Shown in pieces: positions 42,736 through 53,638 of a stretch of 64,000 nucleotides of DNA. The notes below the pieces were generated by a model that saw only the letters and a program-made list of their open reading frames with translations, was not told where the DNA came from and did no database searches. Made by a program: the position numbers and the translations under genes. Origin of the DNA: Serratia sp. DD3. Its GTDB lineage: Bacteria; Pseudomonadota; Gammaproteobacteria; Enterobacterales; Enterobacteriaceae. Where the stretch lies: assembly GCF_000496755.2 (NCBI RefSeq), contig NZ_AYKS02000049.1:1-64000 (forward strand), written 5' to 3'. Within the stretch, counting starts at the first letter, position 1; every line of letters begins with the position of its first letter.

Positions 42736-42807
42736 CTAAATACCTAAAATAAGCAAATCGACAGCGGCTACAATGTCATCACGTAGATAAGCAGCGAACA
42801 GTTTCAT
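42736..42807 (-). pseudogene. ccdB toxin remnant (internal deletion)
   Basis: Directly after ccdA a 23-codon frame starts in the overlap TAATG and reads MKLFAAYLRDDIVAAVDLLI plus LGI. Its end resembles the conserved C-terminus of CcdB gyrase toxins (DIKNAINLMFWGI in plasmid F). The one-base stop/start overlap is the arrangement of ccdAB operons. The ~100-residue toxin is reduced to its first few and last few codons, so no functional toxin can be made. The identification rests on a short match and on context. Confidence 0.6.
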
Positions 42808-43052
42808 TACAGTACCCCAAACCTGTCATCATCCGAGAAAAGTCCATTGTCTTCAACGAAGTGATTTAAAGCTTCCAAGCCTGCACGGTTCTCCTCCACC
42901 CAACGCTCACGCTGGCGTGTTTTGACGGCGACTTCAAGCGCTCGGTTTAACGTTACCGAAAGATTCAGTTCCAGTGCTTTGGCCTGCTCTAACAAGTCAG
43001 CACTTAAGTAGACGTTAGTATTGCGTTTTTTTTCGATGCCGTGGGATCGCAT
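42807..43052 (-). CDS. CcdA-family antitoxin, orphan
   Basis: An 81-residue protein with an N-terminal ribbon-helix-helix DNA-binding part (KKRNTNVYLSADLLEQAKAL) and a C-terminal tail WVEENRAGLEALNHFVEDNG typical of CcdA proteins, the tail that wraps CcdB. ATG at 43052 has GGAG 8 nt upstream; an ATG two codons earlier is possible. The toxin gene that should follow is reduced to a remnant. An intact antitoxin without toxin could act as anti-addiction factor against incoming ccd plasmids. Confidence 0.82.
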   Translation of the reverse strand: MRSHGIEKKRNTNVYLSADLLEQAKALELNLSVTLNRALEVAVKTRQRERWVEENRAGLEALNHFVEDNGLFSDDDRFGVL

Positions 43053-43142
43053 AGTCATTTCTCCACATAATTCATGCGCATAAATTATCACAATACCAGC
43101 AACGACCGCACATTGATGCTAGACCAGCACCCTTCTAGCAAC

Positions 43143-43200
43143 AGAGAGTGGCGGCAACAGCGGATAAACTAAGGCGTCAATGAGTAAAAGCAGCCACCTT
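43143..43200. repeat. Degenerate ERIC fragment
   Basis: GTGGCGGCAACAGCGGATAA and ATGAGTAAAAGCAGCCACC recall the inner parts of the ERIC copy at 8293-8421 (GGCGGCAACTGAGTGAG and GTGAGTGAAAGCAGCC). The match is partial. Confidence 0.4.
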
Positions 43201-43223
43201 CCCTGGTGACTTACCTTAGCGCT

Positions 43224-43964
43224 TTAAAAATTCGGGCCAATTAAATCTATCCGGTCGGTACAAATGCAATCTACCCCCCAGCTCAGCAATAAGCGCGCGC
43301 GTTCCGGGCTGTTGACGGTATACACCAGAATACGCAACCCGGCGGCTTTTAACGCGCTAACCCGTTCAGCAGTCAGTGCGTTATGGTTAATATGCAATGA
43401 CACGCAACCCAGGCGTTGGGTCAGTTCAAGCCAGTTGTCATCCCATTGGTCCAGCAGCAGGCCTCGGGGTAATTCCGGTACGCTACGCTGCGCGGCAGCC
43501 AAGGCTGGGACCGAAAATGAAGAGAGCAGCGGAGCCGTTTGCCCTTGCCACAGTTGCCTGGCAGCCAATGCCACAACGCGACCGGTCTCTTCATCACAAC
43601 CAGTAGTAGGTTTGATTTCAATGTTGACCATCATACCGTGCTGTTTACAACGTGCTGCGACCTGAGCCAGTAACGGTAGACGCTCCCCTTTAAAGGCCGA
43701 GCTATACCAGTTGCCGGCATCCAACTGCACCAGTTTCTCCCATGGCAATTCACCCGCTACCCCCCAGCCATTGCTGGTGCGGTCAAGGGTGTCGTCATGC
43801 AGCAGGAAGATCTCCCCATCCAGCGCGAGCTTGGCGTCAAATTCAATCATGGTGTGGCCGTAACGGGCCCCCACATCAATCGCTGCCAGCGTATTTTCTG
43901 GCGCCAGAGAACCGCCGCCGCGATGGGCCGCAATAGGAGGATAAGGCCAGGTTATGCTGTTCAT
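43224..43964 (-). CDS. ugpQ: Glycerophosphodiester phosphodiesterase UgpQ
   Basis: A 246-residue cytoplasmic GDPD-family enzyme hydrolysing glycerophosphodiesters to glycerol-3-phosphate. Catalytic motifs: [38 protein letters not shown], and [10 protein letters not shown]. It ends the ugpBAECQ operon and overlaps ugpC by 4 bp, as in E. coli. Confidence 0.95.
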   Translation of the reverse strand: MNSITWPYPPIAAHRGGGSLAPENTLAAIDVGARYGHTMIEFDAKLALDGEIFLLHDDTLDRTSNGWGVAGELPWEKLVQLDAGNWYSSAFKGERLPLLAQVAARCKQHGMMVNIEIKPTTGCDEETGRVVALAARQLWQGQTAPLLSSFSVPALAAAQRSVPELPRGLLLDQWDDNWLELTQRLGCVSLHINHNALTAERVSALKAAGLRILVYTVNSPERARLLLSWGVDCICTDRIDLIGPNF

Positions 43965-45034
43965 TTCATTCGTAATCCACTGTCAGTATCAAAAAAGTGC
44001 AGTGCCGATGCGGGCAACTGCAAATATAAGGTGCTGCCCACAGGCGGCAACATTTCATGACTCAGGCGCACAATCACCCCCACGCCGCCCCACTCGCCAT
44101 GCGCCAGGTTATCCGCACCCAACAGTTCTAGCGTTTTCAGTTCCAGGGGAATACCACCATGCTCATGGGAACTCAGTTGAATATGCTCCGGGCGGATACC
44201 CAACGTCAATGCCCGTCCCCCCCATTGGGGTTGTGGTTCAGGCAATTCAAGCATCATGCCGTCGGCCAACTGTAACTGCTTACCCTCGGCACTGAGTGTA
44301 CCTGGGAATAAGTTCATCGCCGGGGAGCCGATAAAACTGGCCACGAACAGCGAAGCCGGGCGTTGATAGACTTCACTCGGTGTGCCAATTTGTTCCGCTA
44401 CCCCTTTGTTCATCACAATGACACGTTGTGCCAGTGTCATCGCCTCAACCTGGTCGTGTGTAACGTACAAGCTGGTGGTTTTCAAACGGCGATGTAACTG
44501 CTGCAACTCCAAGCGCATCTGTACACGCAATTTGGCATCCAGGTTAGATAACGGCTCATCAAACAGAAATACCGCCGGTTCACGCACAATCGCACGCCCC
44601 ATCGCCACACGCTGCCGCTGACCACCAGACAGCTCTCGCGGTTTGCGTTGCAACAAAGGGGTCAACTCAAGAATACGTGCAGCCTCTTCCACCCGCTGGC
44701 GGATCTGCTGTTTACCAAAACCACGAATTTTCAGGCCGTAGGCCATGTTGTCATAGACACTCATATGCGGATACAGCGCGTAGTTCTGGAACACCATCGC
44801 AATACCGCGATCTTTCGGTTCCAGCTCCGTCACCCGTTGAGCGTCGATATAAATATCCCCGGAGGTGGTGCGCTCCAACCCGGCGACCATACGCAATAAC
44901 GTCGATTTACCACAGCCGGAGGGACCCACCATCACAATAAATTCGCCGTCCGCCACGTCGAGATCAATCTGTTTGATCACCGGCGTTTTGCCGTCATAAG
45001 ACTTGGTGACTGCTTGTAGTTTTAAACCTGCCAT
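43961..45034 (-). CDS. ugpC: sn-glycerol-3-phosphate ABC transporter ATPase UgpC
   Basis: A 357-residue MalK-type ATPase. Walker A is [20 protein letters not shown], signature [19 protein letters not shown], Walker [17 protein letters not shown], with a C-terminal OB/TOBE regulatory domain from about residue 240. It powers the UgpA-UgpE channel. It lies 14 bp after ugpE. Confidence 0.96.
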   Translation of the reverse strand: MAGLKLQAVTKSYDGKTPVIKQIDLDVADGEFIVMVGPSGCGKSTLLRMVAGLERTTSGDIYIDAQRVTELEPKDRGIAMVFQNYALYPHMSVYDNMAYGLKIRGFGKQQIRQRVEEAARILELTPLLQRKPRELSGGQRQRVAMGRAIVREPAVFLFDEPLSNLDAKLRVQMRLELQQLHRRLKTTSLYVTHDQVEAMTLAQRVIVMNKGVAEQIGTPSEVYQRPASLFVASFIGSPAMNLFPGTLSAEGKQLQLADGMMLELPEPQPQWGGRALTLGIRPEHIQLSSHEHGGIPLELKTLELLGADNLAHGEWGGVGVIVRLSHEMLPPVGSTLYLQLPASALHFFDTDSGLRMK

Positions 45035-45048
45035 CTAAAGGATATTCC

Positions 45049-45894
45049 TTACTTCTCGCTATCGACCAAACCGCGCACAAACCAGCGCTGCATCAGAAGA
45101 ACCACCGCCAATGGCGGGATTAACGTTAAGATCATGGCGGCCATCACCTGGTTCCATTGTGTCGGCCCACCCGAAGTGGAAATCATGCTACGAATACCCG
45201 CCACCGCGGTATTCATCGAGGCATCGCTGGTGACCAGCAATGGCCATAGGTATTGATTCCAGCCGTAGATAAAGGTGATAACAAACAGCGCCGCCAGATT
45301 GGTTTTTGATAATGGCAACACAATGTCCCAAAAGAAACGCATCGGCCCAGCCCCATCGATCCTCGCGGCTTCCAGCAGTTCATGTGGCAAAGTCATAAAA
45401 AATTGGCGTAATAAAAAGGTCGCCGTGGCTGAAGCCATGAGCGGCAATGTCAGGCCGGTATAACTGTCCAGCAGATTCAGGTTGGAGATCACCTCTACCG
45501 TGGGGAAAATGCGCACTTCTACCGGCAACATCAGCGTGATAAAGATCAACCAGAAGAACAAGCTACGTAATGGGAAACGGAAATAGACAATGGCATAGGC
45601 AGAAAGCACCGAAACGACGATTTTGCCACTGGTGATGGCGAGCGCCATGATGACACTATTGAGCAACAGCATCGAAAATGGCACTTTTAGGGCGCCCACC
45701 CCACTTTGCCAAATATGGCGAATGTTGTCCCACAGATGATCACCAGGGACTAATTGCATTGGTGTCTGGAAGATCTGCTGATCATCCAAAGTAGCGGCGA
45801 TAATCGCCACATACAGTGGAAATAACACCACCAATACCCCCACCACCAGCATGATATGGCTGAAGATATCCAGCCCACGTCGGTTCTCAATCAT
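45049..45894 (-). CDS. ugpE: sn-glycerol-3-phosphate ABC transporter permease UgpE
   Basis: A 281-residue inner-membrane permease with six hydrophobic segments. The EAA loop that docks the ATPase is [24 protein letters not shown]. It overlaps ugpA by 3 bp (ATGA) and is followed by ugpC. Confidence 0.96.
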   Translation of the reverse strand: MIENRRGLDIFSHIMLVVGVLVVLFPLYVAIIAATLDDQQIFQTPMQLVPGDHLWDNIRHIWQSGVGALKVPFSMLLLNSVIMALAITSGKIVVSVLSAYAIVYFRFPLRSLFFWLIFITLMLPVEVRIFPTVEVISNLNLLDSYTGLTLPLMASATATFLLRQFFMTLPHELLEAARIDGAGPMRFFWDIVLPLSKTNLAALFVITFIYGWNQYLWPLLVTSDASMNTAVAGIRSMISTSGGPTQWNQVMAAMILTLIPPLAVVLLMQRWFVRGLVDSEK

Positions 45895-46778
45895 TGGTAA
45901 CGCACCTTACGCTCAACAAAGCGGAACTGGATCACCGTCAGGCCAATCACCAGCACCATTAACACCACCGATTGCGCCGCTGAGCTGGACAGATCCAACC
46001 CGGCAAAACCCTCGCGATAAATTTTATAAATCAATGTCGTGGTGGATTGCCCTGGTCCACCGGCAGTGGTGGCATCAATCACCGCGAAAGTATCGAAGAA
46101 GGCATACACCAGATTCACCACCAGCAGAAAAAAACTCACCGGAGTAATCAGCGGTAATACCAGGTTGAAGAAACGCCGTACTGGCCCAGCTCCGTCGATG
46201 GCGGCCGCTTCAATCAGCGAACGGGGAATCGCTTGCAATCCAGCCAGGAAAAACAGGAAGTTATAACTGATCTGTTGCCACACTGAAGCCAGAACCACCA
46301 GGAACATCGCCTGACCACTGTTTTGTGCATGATTCCAGTCATAGCCAAAACCAGCAAGAATGTGGGTAATCAAACCCATACCTGGGCTGAACAGGAAACT
46401 CCACAAAACCGCCGCTACAGCTGGAGCGACGGCATAGGGCATGATCATCAACGTGCGATAAAAACGGCGACCACGTAATACATGGTCCACCAGCGCAGCA
46501 AAAAATAGCGACACCAATAAACCGATACCCGCGACCAGAAAACTGAACACTAAAGTGGTATAGACAGACTCTAGATAATAGCCATCTTGTAGCAGTTGCT
46601 TAAAATTATCCAAACCAACGAACTGGCTGGACAGGCCAAAGGGATCAACACGTTGTACCGAGTACCACAGCGCCTGACCCGCAGGCCATAAGAAAAATAC
46701 CACGGTGATCAGCAACTGTGGCAACACCAGAACATAAGGCAACCAACTGCAACCGAAACCGGGACGGTGTGAACTCAT
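45891..46778 (-). CDS. ugpA: sn-glycerol-3-phosphate ABC transporter permease UgpA
   Basis: A 295-residue permease, the same length as E. coli UgpA from the MSSHRPGFG start (E. coli MSSSRPVFR). The EAA loop is [20 protein letters not shown]. An adjacent ATG (46781) and upstream frame are less likely. It follows ugpB after a 75-bp gap holding a stable hairpin. Confidence 0.95.
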   Translation of the reverse strand: MSSHRPGFGCSWLPYVLVLPQLLITVVFFLWPAGQALWYSVQRVDPFGLSSQFVGLDNFKQLLQDGYYLESVYTTLVFSFLVAGIGLLVSLFFAALVDHVLRGRRFYRTLMIMPYAVAPAVAAVLWSFLFSPGMGLITHILAGFGYDWNHAQNSGQAMFLVVLASVWQQISYNFLFFLAGLQAIPRSLIEAAAIDGAGPVRRFFNLVLPLITPVSFFLLVVNLVYAFFDTFAVIDATTAGGPGQSTTTLIYKIYREGFAGLDLSSSAAQSVVLMVLVIGLTVIQFRFVERKVRYQ

Positions 46779-46811
46779 CATCAAGGACTCATAGAAAGAA
46801 AAACGACGCAG

Positions 46812-46837
46812 AACGGGCGTCACAAGTAACGCCCGTT
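46812..46837 (-). other. Intercistronic hairpin ugpB-ugpA
   Basis: AACGGGCGT/ACGCCCGTT, a 9-bp stem with an 8-nt loop, between ugpB and ugpA. No U-run follows. It probably protects the ugpB mRNA 3' end or limits read-through, making more binding protein than permease. Confidence 0.7.
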
Positions 46838-46853
46838 TGGATGGTGTTGCTGA

Positions 46854-48173
46854 TTACTTGGTTGAGGCCTCGAAACGACGCAACAGTACGTCACCCCGCT
46901 GTACTGCGGTATCTAGCGCCTGCTGAACCGTTTTCTTGCCAGCCCACACGCTTTCCAGCTCTTCATCTACCACGGTACGGATCTGTGGCATATTCCCCAG
47001 ACGCAAGCCCTTGGTAAACGGTAATGGGGATTTGTTCAGCATCTGACGGGTGGGGACATCCGCACCGGGAAACTTGTCGTAGAAACCTTGTTGCCGGGTC
47101 AGCTCATAAGCAGCAGTGGTGATCGGCAAATAACCGGTTTTCTGGTGCCATTCGGCGGCGATTTCCGGCTGTGCCAAGAATTGCATGAATTCCGCCACAC
47201 CTTTATAGGTAGCAGGGTCCTTGCCCTTCATTACCCACAGGCTAGCACCACCGATAATGGCGTTTTGCGGTGCAGTTTCCACACCCGCATGGTAAGGCAT
47301 CATGCCGACGCCAAAATCAAATTTGGCATATTTACGGATACTGGCCATGGAGCCCGAAGAGTCGGTCATGATTGCACAATCACCATTATAGAACTTCTCG
47401 GTTGCCTCACCCTTACGACCAAAGTAGGTGAAATCCCCTTTTTGCTGCATATCCTGCAAAAGTTGAATATGCTTGACCTGTAATGGCTGGTTGAACTCCA
47501 ACTTGGCGTTGGTGCCAGCAAAGCCATTATTTTCAGTGGCGAATGGTACTCCATGCCAGGCGCTAAAGTTCTCTAACTGGATCCAGCCCGACCAACCACT
47601 GGTAAAACCACACTTGATACCGGCTGCGCGCAATTTGGCAGTATCCGCTGCCAGTTCCTGCCAGGTTTTTGGCGGCTGGTCAGGGTTCAAGCCCGCTTTC
47701 TTGAAGGCCTCTTTGTTGTAATACAACACCGGAGTAGAGCTATTAAACGGTTGGGATATCAGACGACCACTTTGGTTGTCACTGTAGTAGCCAGCCACTG
47801 CCGGTACAAATACTGACTCATCAAAGTTAATCCCAGAGTCCTGGAATACTTGATAGACCGGCTTGATGGCTTTGCTCGCCATCATGGTCGCGGTACCCAC
47901 TTCATAAACCTGCAGAATCGCTGGCGCTTTACCAGCACGATAGGCCGCAATCCCTGCCGCCAGACCTTGTTCATAGTTACCCTTGTAAACAGGGACGATT
48001 TTTACATCAGGGTGAGATTGATTAAAACGACTCGCCAGCGAGTCCACTACTTCACCCAGTTCTCCTTCCATGGAATGCCAGAAGGGGACCTCAGTCACTG
48101 CCATAGCCTGGGTGCTGACCACCATGGTCAACGCAACACACAGCGTGGTTTTTTTAATCATTTGAATCAACAT
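46854..48173 (-). CDS. ugpB: sn-glycerol-3-phosphate periplasmic binding protein UgpB
   Basis: A 439-residue solute-binding protein (E. coli 438). The signal peptide is [21 protein letters not shown]. The mature part begins [37 protein letters not shown] and [12 protein letters not shown] are family motifs. It binds glycerol-3-phosphate and glycerophosphocholine. ATG at 48173 has AGGAG 6 nt upstream; a longer frame extends to 48230 without a start of quality. Two Pho-box-like sites lie upstream. Confidence 0.95.
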   Translation of the reverse strand: MLIQMIKKTTLCVALTMVVSTQAMAVTEVPFWHSMEGELGEVVDSLASRFNQSHPDVKIVPVYKGNYEQGLAAGIAAYRAGKAPAILQVYEVGTATMMASKAIKPVYQVFQDSGINFDESVFVPAVAGYYSDNQSGRLISQPFNSSTPVLYYNKEAFKKAGLNPDQPPKTWQELAADTAKLRAAGIKCGFTSGWSGWIQLENFSAWHGVPFATENNGFAGTNAKLEFNQPLQVKHIQLLQDMQQKGDFTYFGRKGEATEKFYNGDCAIMTDSSGSMASIRKYAKFDFGVGMMPYHAGVETAPQNAIIGGASLWVMKGKDPATYKGVAEFMQFLAQPEIAAEWHQKTGYLPITTAAYELTRQQGFYDKFPGADVPTRQMLNKSPLPFTKGLRLGNMPQIRTVVDEELESVWAGKKTVQQALDTAVQRGDVLLRRFEASTK

Positions 48174-48230
48174 GGCTAACTCCTGAAAAATGCGGGAAAT
48201 GCCCAAGAAAAAAGATACCGGGCATAACAT

Positions 48231-48248
48231 GTCATGTTCAGGTGACAG
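48231..48248 (-). promoter_or_regulatory. Possible Pho box, ugp-proximal
   Basis: The minus strand reads CTGTCACCTGAACATGAC. The first 7-mer matches the PhoB half-site CTGTCAT at six of seven positions; the second is poor. It lies about 60-75 bp before the ugpB ATG. Confidence 0.45.
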
Positions 48249-48274
48249 AAAAATAACGCTTTGGTGAAGGCAAC

Positions 48275-48292
48275 GTGACGGGATAATGACTA
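48275..48292 (-). promoter_or_regulatory. Possible Pho box, ugp-distal
   Basis: The minus strand reads TAGTCATTATCCCGTCAC, that is two half-sites (TAGTCAT and CCGTCAC) with the correct 4-bp A/T-rich spacing. It starts 44 bp from the other site, four helical turns. PhoB control of ugp under phosphate starvation is established in E. coli. Confidence 0.55.
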
Positions 48293-48347
48293 AATAATGA
48301 TGAGTGGAATGCGGCGGTTAGGGGAGCCCCAGACCGCCGTAGAAAGA

Positions 48348-49535
48348 TTACAGCGAACGACGCAGACGCGCCACCGCCTCTTGCATCTGTGGTTCGGTAG
48401 CGGTGGCAAATGACAAGCGGAAGGTAGAACGGTCCGGCTTGTCACAGAAGAAGTACTCACCGGGAACAAACACTACCCCTTGTTGCAGCGTGGTGTTTAA
48501 CCATTCCGTGGCATTGAACGGCTCACGGAAGCGCGCCCACAGGAACATGCCACCTTTTGGCCTATCGAAGCTGATCACATCACCCAGCTCGTTTTCAACC
48601 AAGTCCGCCAGGATCTCGCCTTTGTGTTTATAGGCGGCACGGAGCTTTTCAATCTGTGCTGGCAGACGATCCAACCCCAGATAACACTCAACGATGCTCT
48701 GCGACAAGGCGCTGGCATGTAAATCGGCCGCTTGCTTGATAATAGCCACTTTGTGCAACAGGAAGGGTGGCAGGATCGCCCAGCCCAGACGTAGGCCTGG
48801 AGCCAGGATCTTGGAGAAGGTAGAGGTGTAGATAATATTTTCTGTATGGCCCAATACCTGCTGAGAAATCTGATACAAGGTGGCATTGCGCTCATCAGTG
48901 AAACGTAGCTCACCGTAAGGGTCATCTTCAACAATCAGGAAGTTATGTTCCGCAGCCAGTTTAACCAATTGCTCACGGCGTGCAGTACTCAGCGTCAGCC
49001 CACTGGGGTTGCCAAAGTTCGGCACCACATAAACCCCTTTGATTTTCTGGGTTTTCAGCAGTTCAGCCAGCTCATCAACCACCATACCTTCGCTGTCTGA
49101 AGAGACAGACATCACATGGGCTTCGGCCAACTCCAGCGTTTGCAGCGCGGCCAGATAGGTCGGGCGCTCAACGACAAACACATCTCCGGGGTTAATCAGC
49201 GCACGCATCACCAAATCCAGCGCCTGCTGAGAGCCCGCAGTCACCAATATATCTTCTGGCTGAGCACGCACGCCACGCACCGCACATAGCTCACAAATAC
49301 GTTCGCGCAGCAGGTAACTCCCTTCCGTCAATCCATACTGGAAAGCGCTTTTCGGTTGTTCGGTGATCGCCTGCTGAGTAGCCATGCTCAAGCCTTCGAA
49401 GTCAAACAGCGCATCAGAAGGGATGCCACCCGCCAGCGAGATCACATGCTCCATTTTACTGTGCTTGAGCAACTCACGGATTGCCGAGCTTTTTACATTT
49501 ATGATGCGCTGTGCGAGTAATCCTTCAGTATTCAT
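48348..49535 (-). CDS. PLP-dependent aminotransferase (fold type I, 2-aminoadipate/MocR-like class)
   Basis: A 395-residue aminotransferase without a DNA-binding domain. ISLAGGIPSDALFDFEGL is the N-terminal motif of LysN/ARO8-type enzymes. VTAGSQQALDLVMRALINPG, VPNFGNPSGLTLS and IVEDDPYGELRF are cofactor-binding, and YTSTFSKILAPGLRLGW holds the Schiff-base Lys. It lies alone between ugpB and livF, where E. coli has no gene. Closeness to the liv transporter suggests branched-chain or aromatic amino acids, which is inference. Confidence 0.88.
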   Translation of the reverse strand: MNTEGLLAQRIINVKSSAIRELLKHSKMEHVISLAGGIPSDALFDFEGLSMATQQAITEQPKSAFQYGLTEGSYLLRERICELCAVRGVRAQPEDILVTAGSQQALDLVMRALINPGDVFVVERPTYLAALQTLELAEAHVMSVSSDSEGMVVDELAELLKTQKIKGVYVVPNFGNPSGLTLSTARREQLVKLAAEHNFLIVEDDPYGELRFTDERNATLYQISQQVLGHTENIIYTSTFSKILAPGLRLGWAILPPFLLHKVAIIKQAADLHASALSQSIVECYLGLDRLPAQIEKLRAAYKHKGEILADLVENELGDVISFDRPKGGMFLWARFREPFNATEWLNTTLQQGVVFVPGEYFFCDKPDRSTFRLSFATATEPQMQEAVARLRRSL

Positions 49536-49598
49536 TATTTATTCTCGTCATCATTAAAAATGGGGCGATTGCTATGCCCCTGCCCTGTAAATACTATC

Positions 49599-49726
49599 TA
49601 TACTCTTCATATTTCAAGCTGCTTGGGTGTTAGCTGCACGCTGTCACCCCAGTCACATAGTCAGCTATGCTCCTGGGGATTCCATCGCTTGCCGCCTACA
49701 ATCAACCCGAATTATTTTGTGTATAT
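49599..49726. repeat. ERIC-like element upstream of the aminotransferase gene
   Basis: It runs from TATACTCTTCATATTTCAAG to CGAATTATTTTGTGTATA. The core CACCCCAGTCACATAGTCAG / CTATGCTCCTGGGGATTCCA corresponds to the ERIC core. It fills the gap between livF and the aminotransferase. Confidence 0.85.
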
Positions 49727-49742
49727 TTAAGATATCGGGTAG

Positions 49743-50444
49743 TTAACCACCCAGATAGGCCGATCTCACTGCCTCGTTGGCTAACAATGCGGCACCCGTA
49801 TCTTCCAACACCACACGACCATTTTCCAGCACATAACCACGATCCGCCAATTTTAACGCCTGATTGGCATTTTGCTCCACCAGAAAGATGGTCATGCCCT
49901 CTTCACGCAGCTGCTGGATAATATCAAAAATCTGCTGAATGATGATCGGTGCCAACCCGAGAGACGGCTCATCAAGTAGCAACAACTTCGGCTGACTCAT
50001 TAACGCACGGCCAATCGCCAGCATCTGTTGCTCACCGCCAGACATAGTGCCTGAGCGCTGGCTACGCCGCTCCAGCAAACGCGGGAACAGGCTAAAAACC
50101 CGCTCAATGCGCTGCTGATACTGATCCCGATTGGCAAAAAAACCGCCCATCGCCAGATTCTCTTCCACCGTCATACGGGAAAACACTCGCCGCCCTTCCG
50201 GCACAATCGCTACCGCTTCACGCATAATGCGCGCCGTCTGCCAATGGGTAATATCCTGGTCCAGCAGCGTGATTGTGCCAGCACTGGCCCGCGGTTCACC
50301 GCATAAGGTGCCGAGCAAGGTGGTTTTACCCGCTCCGTTGGCGCCGATCAGTGTAACGATCTCCCCCTGCTGGATGTTCAAACTCACCTGATGCAGAGCT
50401 TGGATTTTACCGTAATGAGCCGATACCTGATTAAATGACAACAT
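49743..50444 (-). CDS. livF: Branched-chain amino acid ABC transporter ATPase LivF
   Basis: A 233-residue ATPase. Walker A LIGANGAGKTTLLGTLCG, signature TMSGGEQQMLAIGRALMS and Walker B LLLLDEPSLGLAPIII are intact. It pairs with LivG under the LivH-LivM channel. It is the last liv gene, 12 bp after livG. Confidence 0.96.
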   Translation of the reverse strand: MLSFNQVSAHYGKIQALHQVSLNIQQGEIVTLIGANGAGKTTLLGTLCGEPRASAGTITLLDQDITHWQTARIMREAVAIVPEGRRVFSRMTVEENLAMGGFFANRDQYQQRIERVFSLFPRLLERRSQRSGTMSGGEQQMLAIGRALMSQPKLLLLDEPSLGLAPIIIQQIFDIIQQLREEGMTIFLVEQNANQALKLADRGYVLENGRVVLEDTGAALLANEAVRSAYLGG

Positions 50445-50456
50445 AATATTTACCCA

Positions 50457-51224
50457 CTATTCGCCCAAATAGGCCCGGATCACATCCGGGTTATTGCGGA
50501 TTTCGTCCGGTGTGCCTTGTGCCAACGGCGTACCCTGATTCATCACATAGATACGATCAGAAATCCCCATCACCAGTTTCATATCATGCTCAATCAACAG
50601 CACCGAAACCTGATGCTGGTTGCGCAGTTCGACAATCAGGTGATCCAGTTCGTCGGTTTCTTTCGGGTTCAAACCTGCAGCAGGCTCATCCAGCATCAGT
50701 AATTCTGGGCGTGTCACCATGCAACGGGCAATTTCCAACCGCCGCTGTTGGCCATAAGCCAGATTACCCGCCGAACGGTTAGCCAACTCCAGTAAACCTA
50801 CGCGCTCCAGCCACACCGCAGCACGTTCCAGAGCATCGGCTTCCGCCCGGCGGAATGCTGGGGTTTTCAGCAAACCAGCAAACAGACCGGTTTTCAAATG
50901 CTGATGCTGAGCCACCAGCAGGTTTTCAATCACCGTCATTTCACGGAACAGCCGCACATGCTGGAAAGTACGTACCACGCCCATGCGAGCAATAGTCTGA
51001 CCGGCCAGCCCTTCCAAATGATGGTCACGCAACTTGATGATACCGCTGGTCGGGCGATAAAACCCGGTAAGGCAGTTGAACACCGTGGTTTTGCCGGCAC
51101 CATTCGGGCCAATCAGTGAGACTATCTCCCCTTGATGCAATTCCAGGCCGACATTGTTTACCGCCAACAAACCACCGAAACGCATTGAAAGCCCGGATAC
51201 CGACAATAAAGGTTGAGCACTCAT
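50457..51224 (-). CDS. livG: Branched-chain amino acid ABC transporter ATPase LivG
   Basis: A 255-residue ATPase starting [20 protein letters not shown] (E. coli MSQPLLSVNGLMMRFGGLL). Walker [36 protein letters not shown] signature and [15 protein letters not shown]alker B are present. The ATG overlaps the livM stop by 4 bp. Confidence 0.96.
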   Translation of the reverse strand: MSAQPLLSVSGLSMRFGGLLAVNNVGLELHQGEIVSLIGPNGAGKTTVFNCLTGFYRPTSGIIKLRDHHLEGLAGQTIARMGVVRTFQHVRLFREMTVIENLLVAQHQHLKTGLFAGLLKTPAFRRAEADALERAAVWLERVGLLELANRSAGNLAYGQQRRLEIARCMVTRPELLMLDEPAAGLNPKETDELDHLIVELRNQHQVSVLLIEHDMKLVMGISDRIYVMNQGTPLAQGTPDEIRNNPDVIRAYLGE

Positions 51225-52504
51225 ACCTGCGGCTCCTTCGCGGTGTCCGTTTCCGCCACGTTTAGTTTCAACTGCGGGCGTTTCATCGGCAACAACCCTT
51301 GTGGCCGCCAAATCATCATTAATACCATCAGCGCCCCCAGCAATAACATGCTGTATTCATTCAGGTCACGCATCAGCTCACGGGAAACCACCAATAACAC
51401 CGCCGCCAGGATCACCGCAAATTGTGAACCCATCCCCCCCAGCACCACGATGGCCAAGACAAAGGCTGACTCAACAAAGGTAAAGGATTCCGGGCTGATA
51501 AAGCCCTGACGCGCGGCAAACAGGGTACCGGCAAAGCCGGCAAAGGCCGCACTGATAGTGAAGGCGGTCAATTTTATCTTGGTAGGACTGAGCCCCAGCG
51601 AACGACAAGCGATCTCATCTTCGCGCAGTGCCTCCCAAGCGCGGCCGAGTGGCATCCGCAACAGGCGGTTAATCACAAACAGCGTTAATATCACCAGCAA
51701 CAGCGCAACCAGATAGAGGAACACAATACGGTCACCCGCTTCGTACTGCAGACCAAAAAAGTTATGGAATGTATCCCAGCCGCCATCGCGCGCACTGCGG
51801 TTAAACTCCAGACCGAAGAAGGTAGGTTTGGGGATCTGGCTGATACCATTCGGCCCACCGGTGATCTCAGTGTTATTGAGCAACAGGATACGGACAATTT
51901 CACCAAAGCCCAGGGTGACAATCGCCAAGTAGTCTCCCCGCAGGCGTAATACCGGGAAGCCCAGCAGGAAACCAAAAATAGCGGTGACAAACCCAGCCAG
52001 TGGCAAGCTTTCCCAAAAACCCAGACCATAGTAATGATTGAGCAACGCATAGGTGTAGGCACCGATGGCGTAAAAACCCGCGTAACCCAGTACCAACAAA
52101 CCGGAAAGGCCAACCACAATATTCAGCCCCAGGCCCAGCATCACGTAAATCAACGTCATGGTGGCGATATCCACCGTGCCGCGTGAAACCAGAAACGGCC
52201 AGATAACAGCGGCAATAATGATCACCGCAGCCAGCAATTTCTGGCGAGTGGTGGTGCCATCAAAACTGGGCAAAACAAAGGATGGACCGGTAATTTTTTT
52301 CAGCCCGTGTTGCATCAAGGGACGTAACAGTTGGAAGAAAAACACCACTGCACAGCCAATACCAATCCACATCCAACGGACTTGCGCTGCACCATGCACC
52401 ACCAGTTTGGTGCCATCCAGGCTCAATTGCATCCCCATCAGGAATGACGCCATAACAAACAGCACTACCGTAGCAATGCAGGCGTTAAGCAGACCGTGCT
52501 TCAT
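51221..52504 (-). CDS. livM: Branched-chain amino acid ABC transporter permease LivM
   Basis: A 427-residue permease (E. coli 425) with about ten hydrophobic segments. [39 protein letters not shown] and the ATPase-docking loop [20 protein letters not shown] are conserved. It overlaps livH by 4 bp and livG by 4 bp. Confidence 0.96.
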   Translation of the reverse strand: MKHGLLNACIATVVLFVMASFLMGMQLSLDGTKLVVHGAAQVRWMWIGIGCAVVFFFQLLRPLMQHGLKKITGPSFVLPSFDGTTTRQKLLAAVIIIAAVIWPFLVSRGTVDIATMTLIYVMLGLGLNIVVGLSGLLVLGYAGFYAIGAYTYALLNHYYGLGFWESLPLAGFVTAIFGFLLGFPVLRLRGDYLAIVTLGFGEIVRILLLNNTEITGGPNGISQIPKPTFFGLEFNRSARDGGWDTFHNFFGLQYEAGDRIVFLYLVALLLVILTLFVINRLLRMPLGRAWEALREDEIACRSLGLSPTKIKLTAFTISAAFAGFAGTLFAARQGFISPESFTFVESAFVLAIVVLGGMGSQFAVILAAVLLVVSRELMRDLNEYSMLLLGALMVLMMIWRPQGLLPMKRPQLKLNVAETDTAKEPQV

Positions 52505-53427
52505 ACTTTCTCAACCTCCGGACGGCCAAGAATGCCCGTTGGCATCACCAGCAACACCACGATCAACAGCGCAAAAGAGACCACATCTTTGTATTCAGTA
52601 CTCAGGTAAGCGGAAGTGAGTGCTTCTGCCACGCCCAAGACTAATCCGCCAATCATCGCACCAGGTATGCTACCAATCCCCCCCAATACCGCGGCAGTAA
52701 AGGCTTTCATCCCTGCCATAAAACCGATATAGGGGTTGATCACACCATAGAACTGCCCGAGCAGTACACCCGCTACGGCAGCCATTACCGCGCCGATAAC
52801 GAAAGTGAGCGATATCACCCGATCAGTATTGATCCCCAACAGACTGGCCATTTTAAGATCTTCCGCACAGGCTCGGCAGGCGCGGCCCATACGGGAATAA
52901 CGAATAAACAATGTCAGCGCCAGCATCGCCAAAAAGGTGACAACCCAGATGGTCAACTGCATGGTGGTGATGGTGGCAGCAAAGCCGTTGCTTTCCCCCA
53001 AGACCCATTGGCCGGTCACCAGGCTCGGCAACGCAAGATCACGTGAACCTTGCGTCAGGCTGACGTAGTTTTGCAGAAATATCGACATCCCAATGGCGGA
53101 AATCAGCGCGATCAGGCGCTTGGAATTGCGGACCGGCTTATAGGCTACCCGTTCAATGCTCCAGCCATAGGCGCTGGCGATGACGATAGACACCAGGAAT
53201 GCCGAACCGATCAACAACCAACCAACGTCGATCCCCATCATCATCAGGGCGGCAATAACAATAAATGAGACATAACTGCCGATCATATACACTTCACCAT
53301 GGGCGAAGTTGATCATGCCGATAATGCCGTAAACCATGGTGTAACCAATGGCAATCAATGCATAGGTACTGCCCAACGTAAGGCCGTTGAACATCTGTTG
53401 CAAAAAATAGAGAAACTGCTCTGACAT
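52501..53427 (-). CDS. livH: Branched-chain amino acid ABC transporter permease LivH
   Basis: A 308-residue permease, E. coli length, starting [40 protein letters not shown] and [20 protein letters not shown] are family motifs. The open frame extends further upstream to 53523 but without similarity. It is separated from livK by a 516-bp gap containing two ERIC-like elements. Confidence 0.96.
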   Translation of the reverse strand: MSEQFLYFLQQMFNGLTLGSTYALIAIGYTMVYGIIGMINFAHGEVYMIGSYVSFIVIAALMMMGIDVGWLLIGSAFLVSIVIASAYGWSIERVAYKPVRNSKRLIALISAIGMSIFLQNYVSLTQGSRDLALPSLVTGQWVLGESNGFAATITTMQLTIWVVTFLAMLALTLFIRYSRMGRACRACAEDLKMASLLGINTDRVISLTFVIGAVMAAVAGVLLGQFYGVINPYIGFMAGMKAFTAAVLGGIGSIPGAMIGGLVLGVAEALTSAYLSTEYKDVVSFALLIVVLLVMPTGILGRPEVEKV

Positions 53428-53511
53428 ACTCTGACCTTCTAAGGTGTTGCCACGGCCATAAAACAGTGGCCTAACAGCCCGCCGATAGCACAGGCTCCGG
53501 GGATCCCGGTT

Positions 53512-53638
53512 TAGACCCGTCATTCTTCAAATTGCGTGGATGTTGGCTATGCTCTGTCATCCCTGTCACATCATTAGCGATGCGCCTGGGGAGTCACGCG
53601 CTTGCCGCCTACAAGCAAATCGAATTATCTTGGGTATA
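53512..53638. repeat. ERIC element upstream of livH
   Basis: It runs from TAGACCCGTCATTCTTCAAA to CGAATTATCTTGGGTATA. The core CATCCCTGTCACATCATTAG / GCGATGCGCCTGGGGAGTCA is a diverged ERIC core. Confidence 0.85.
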
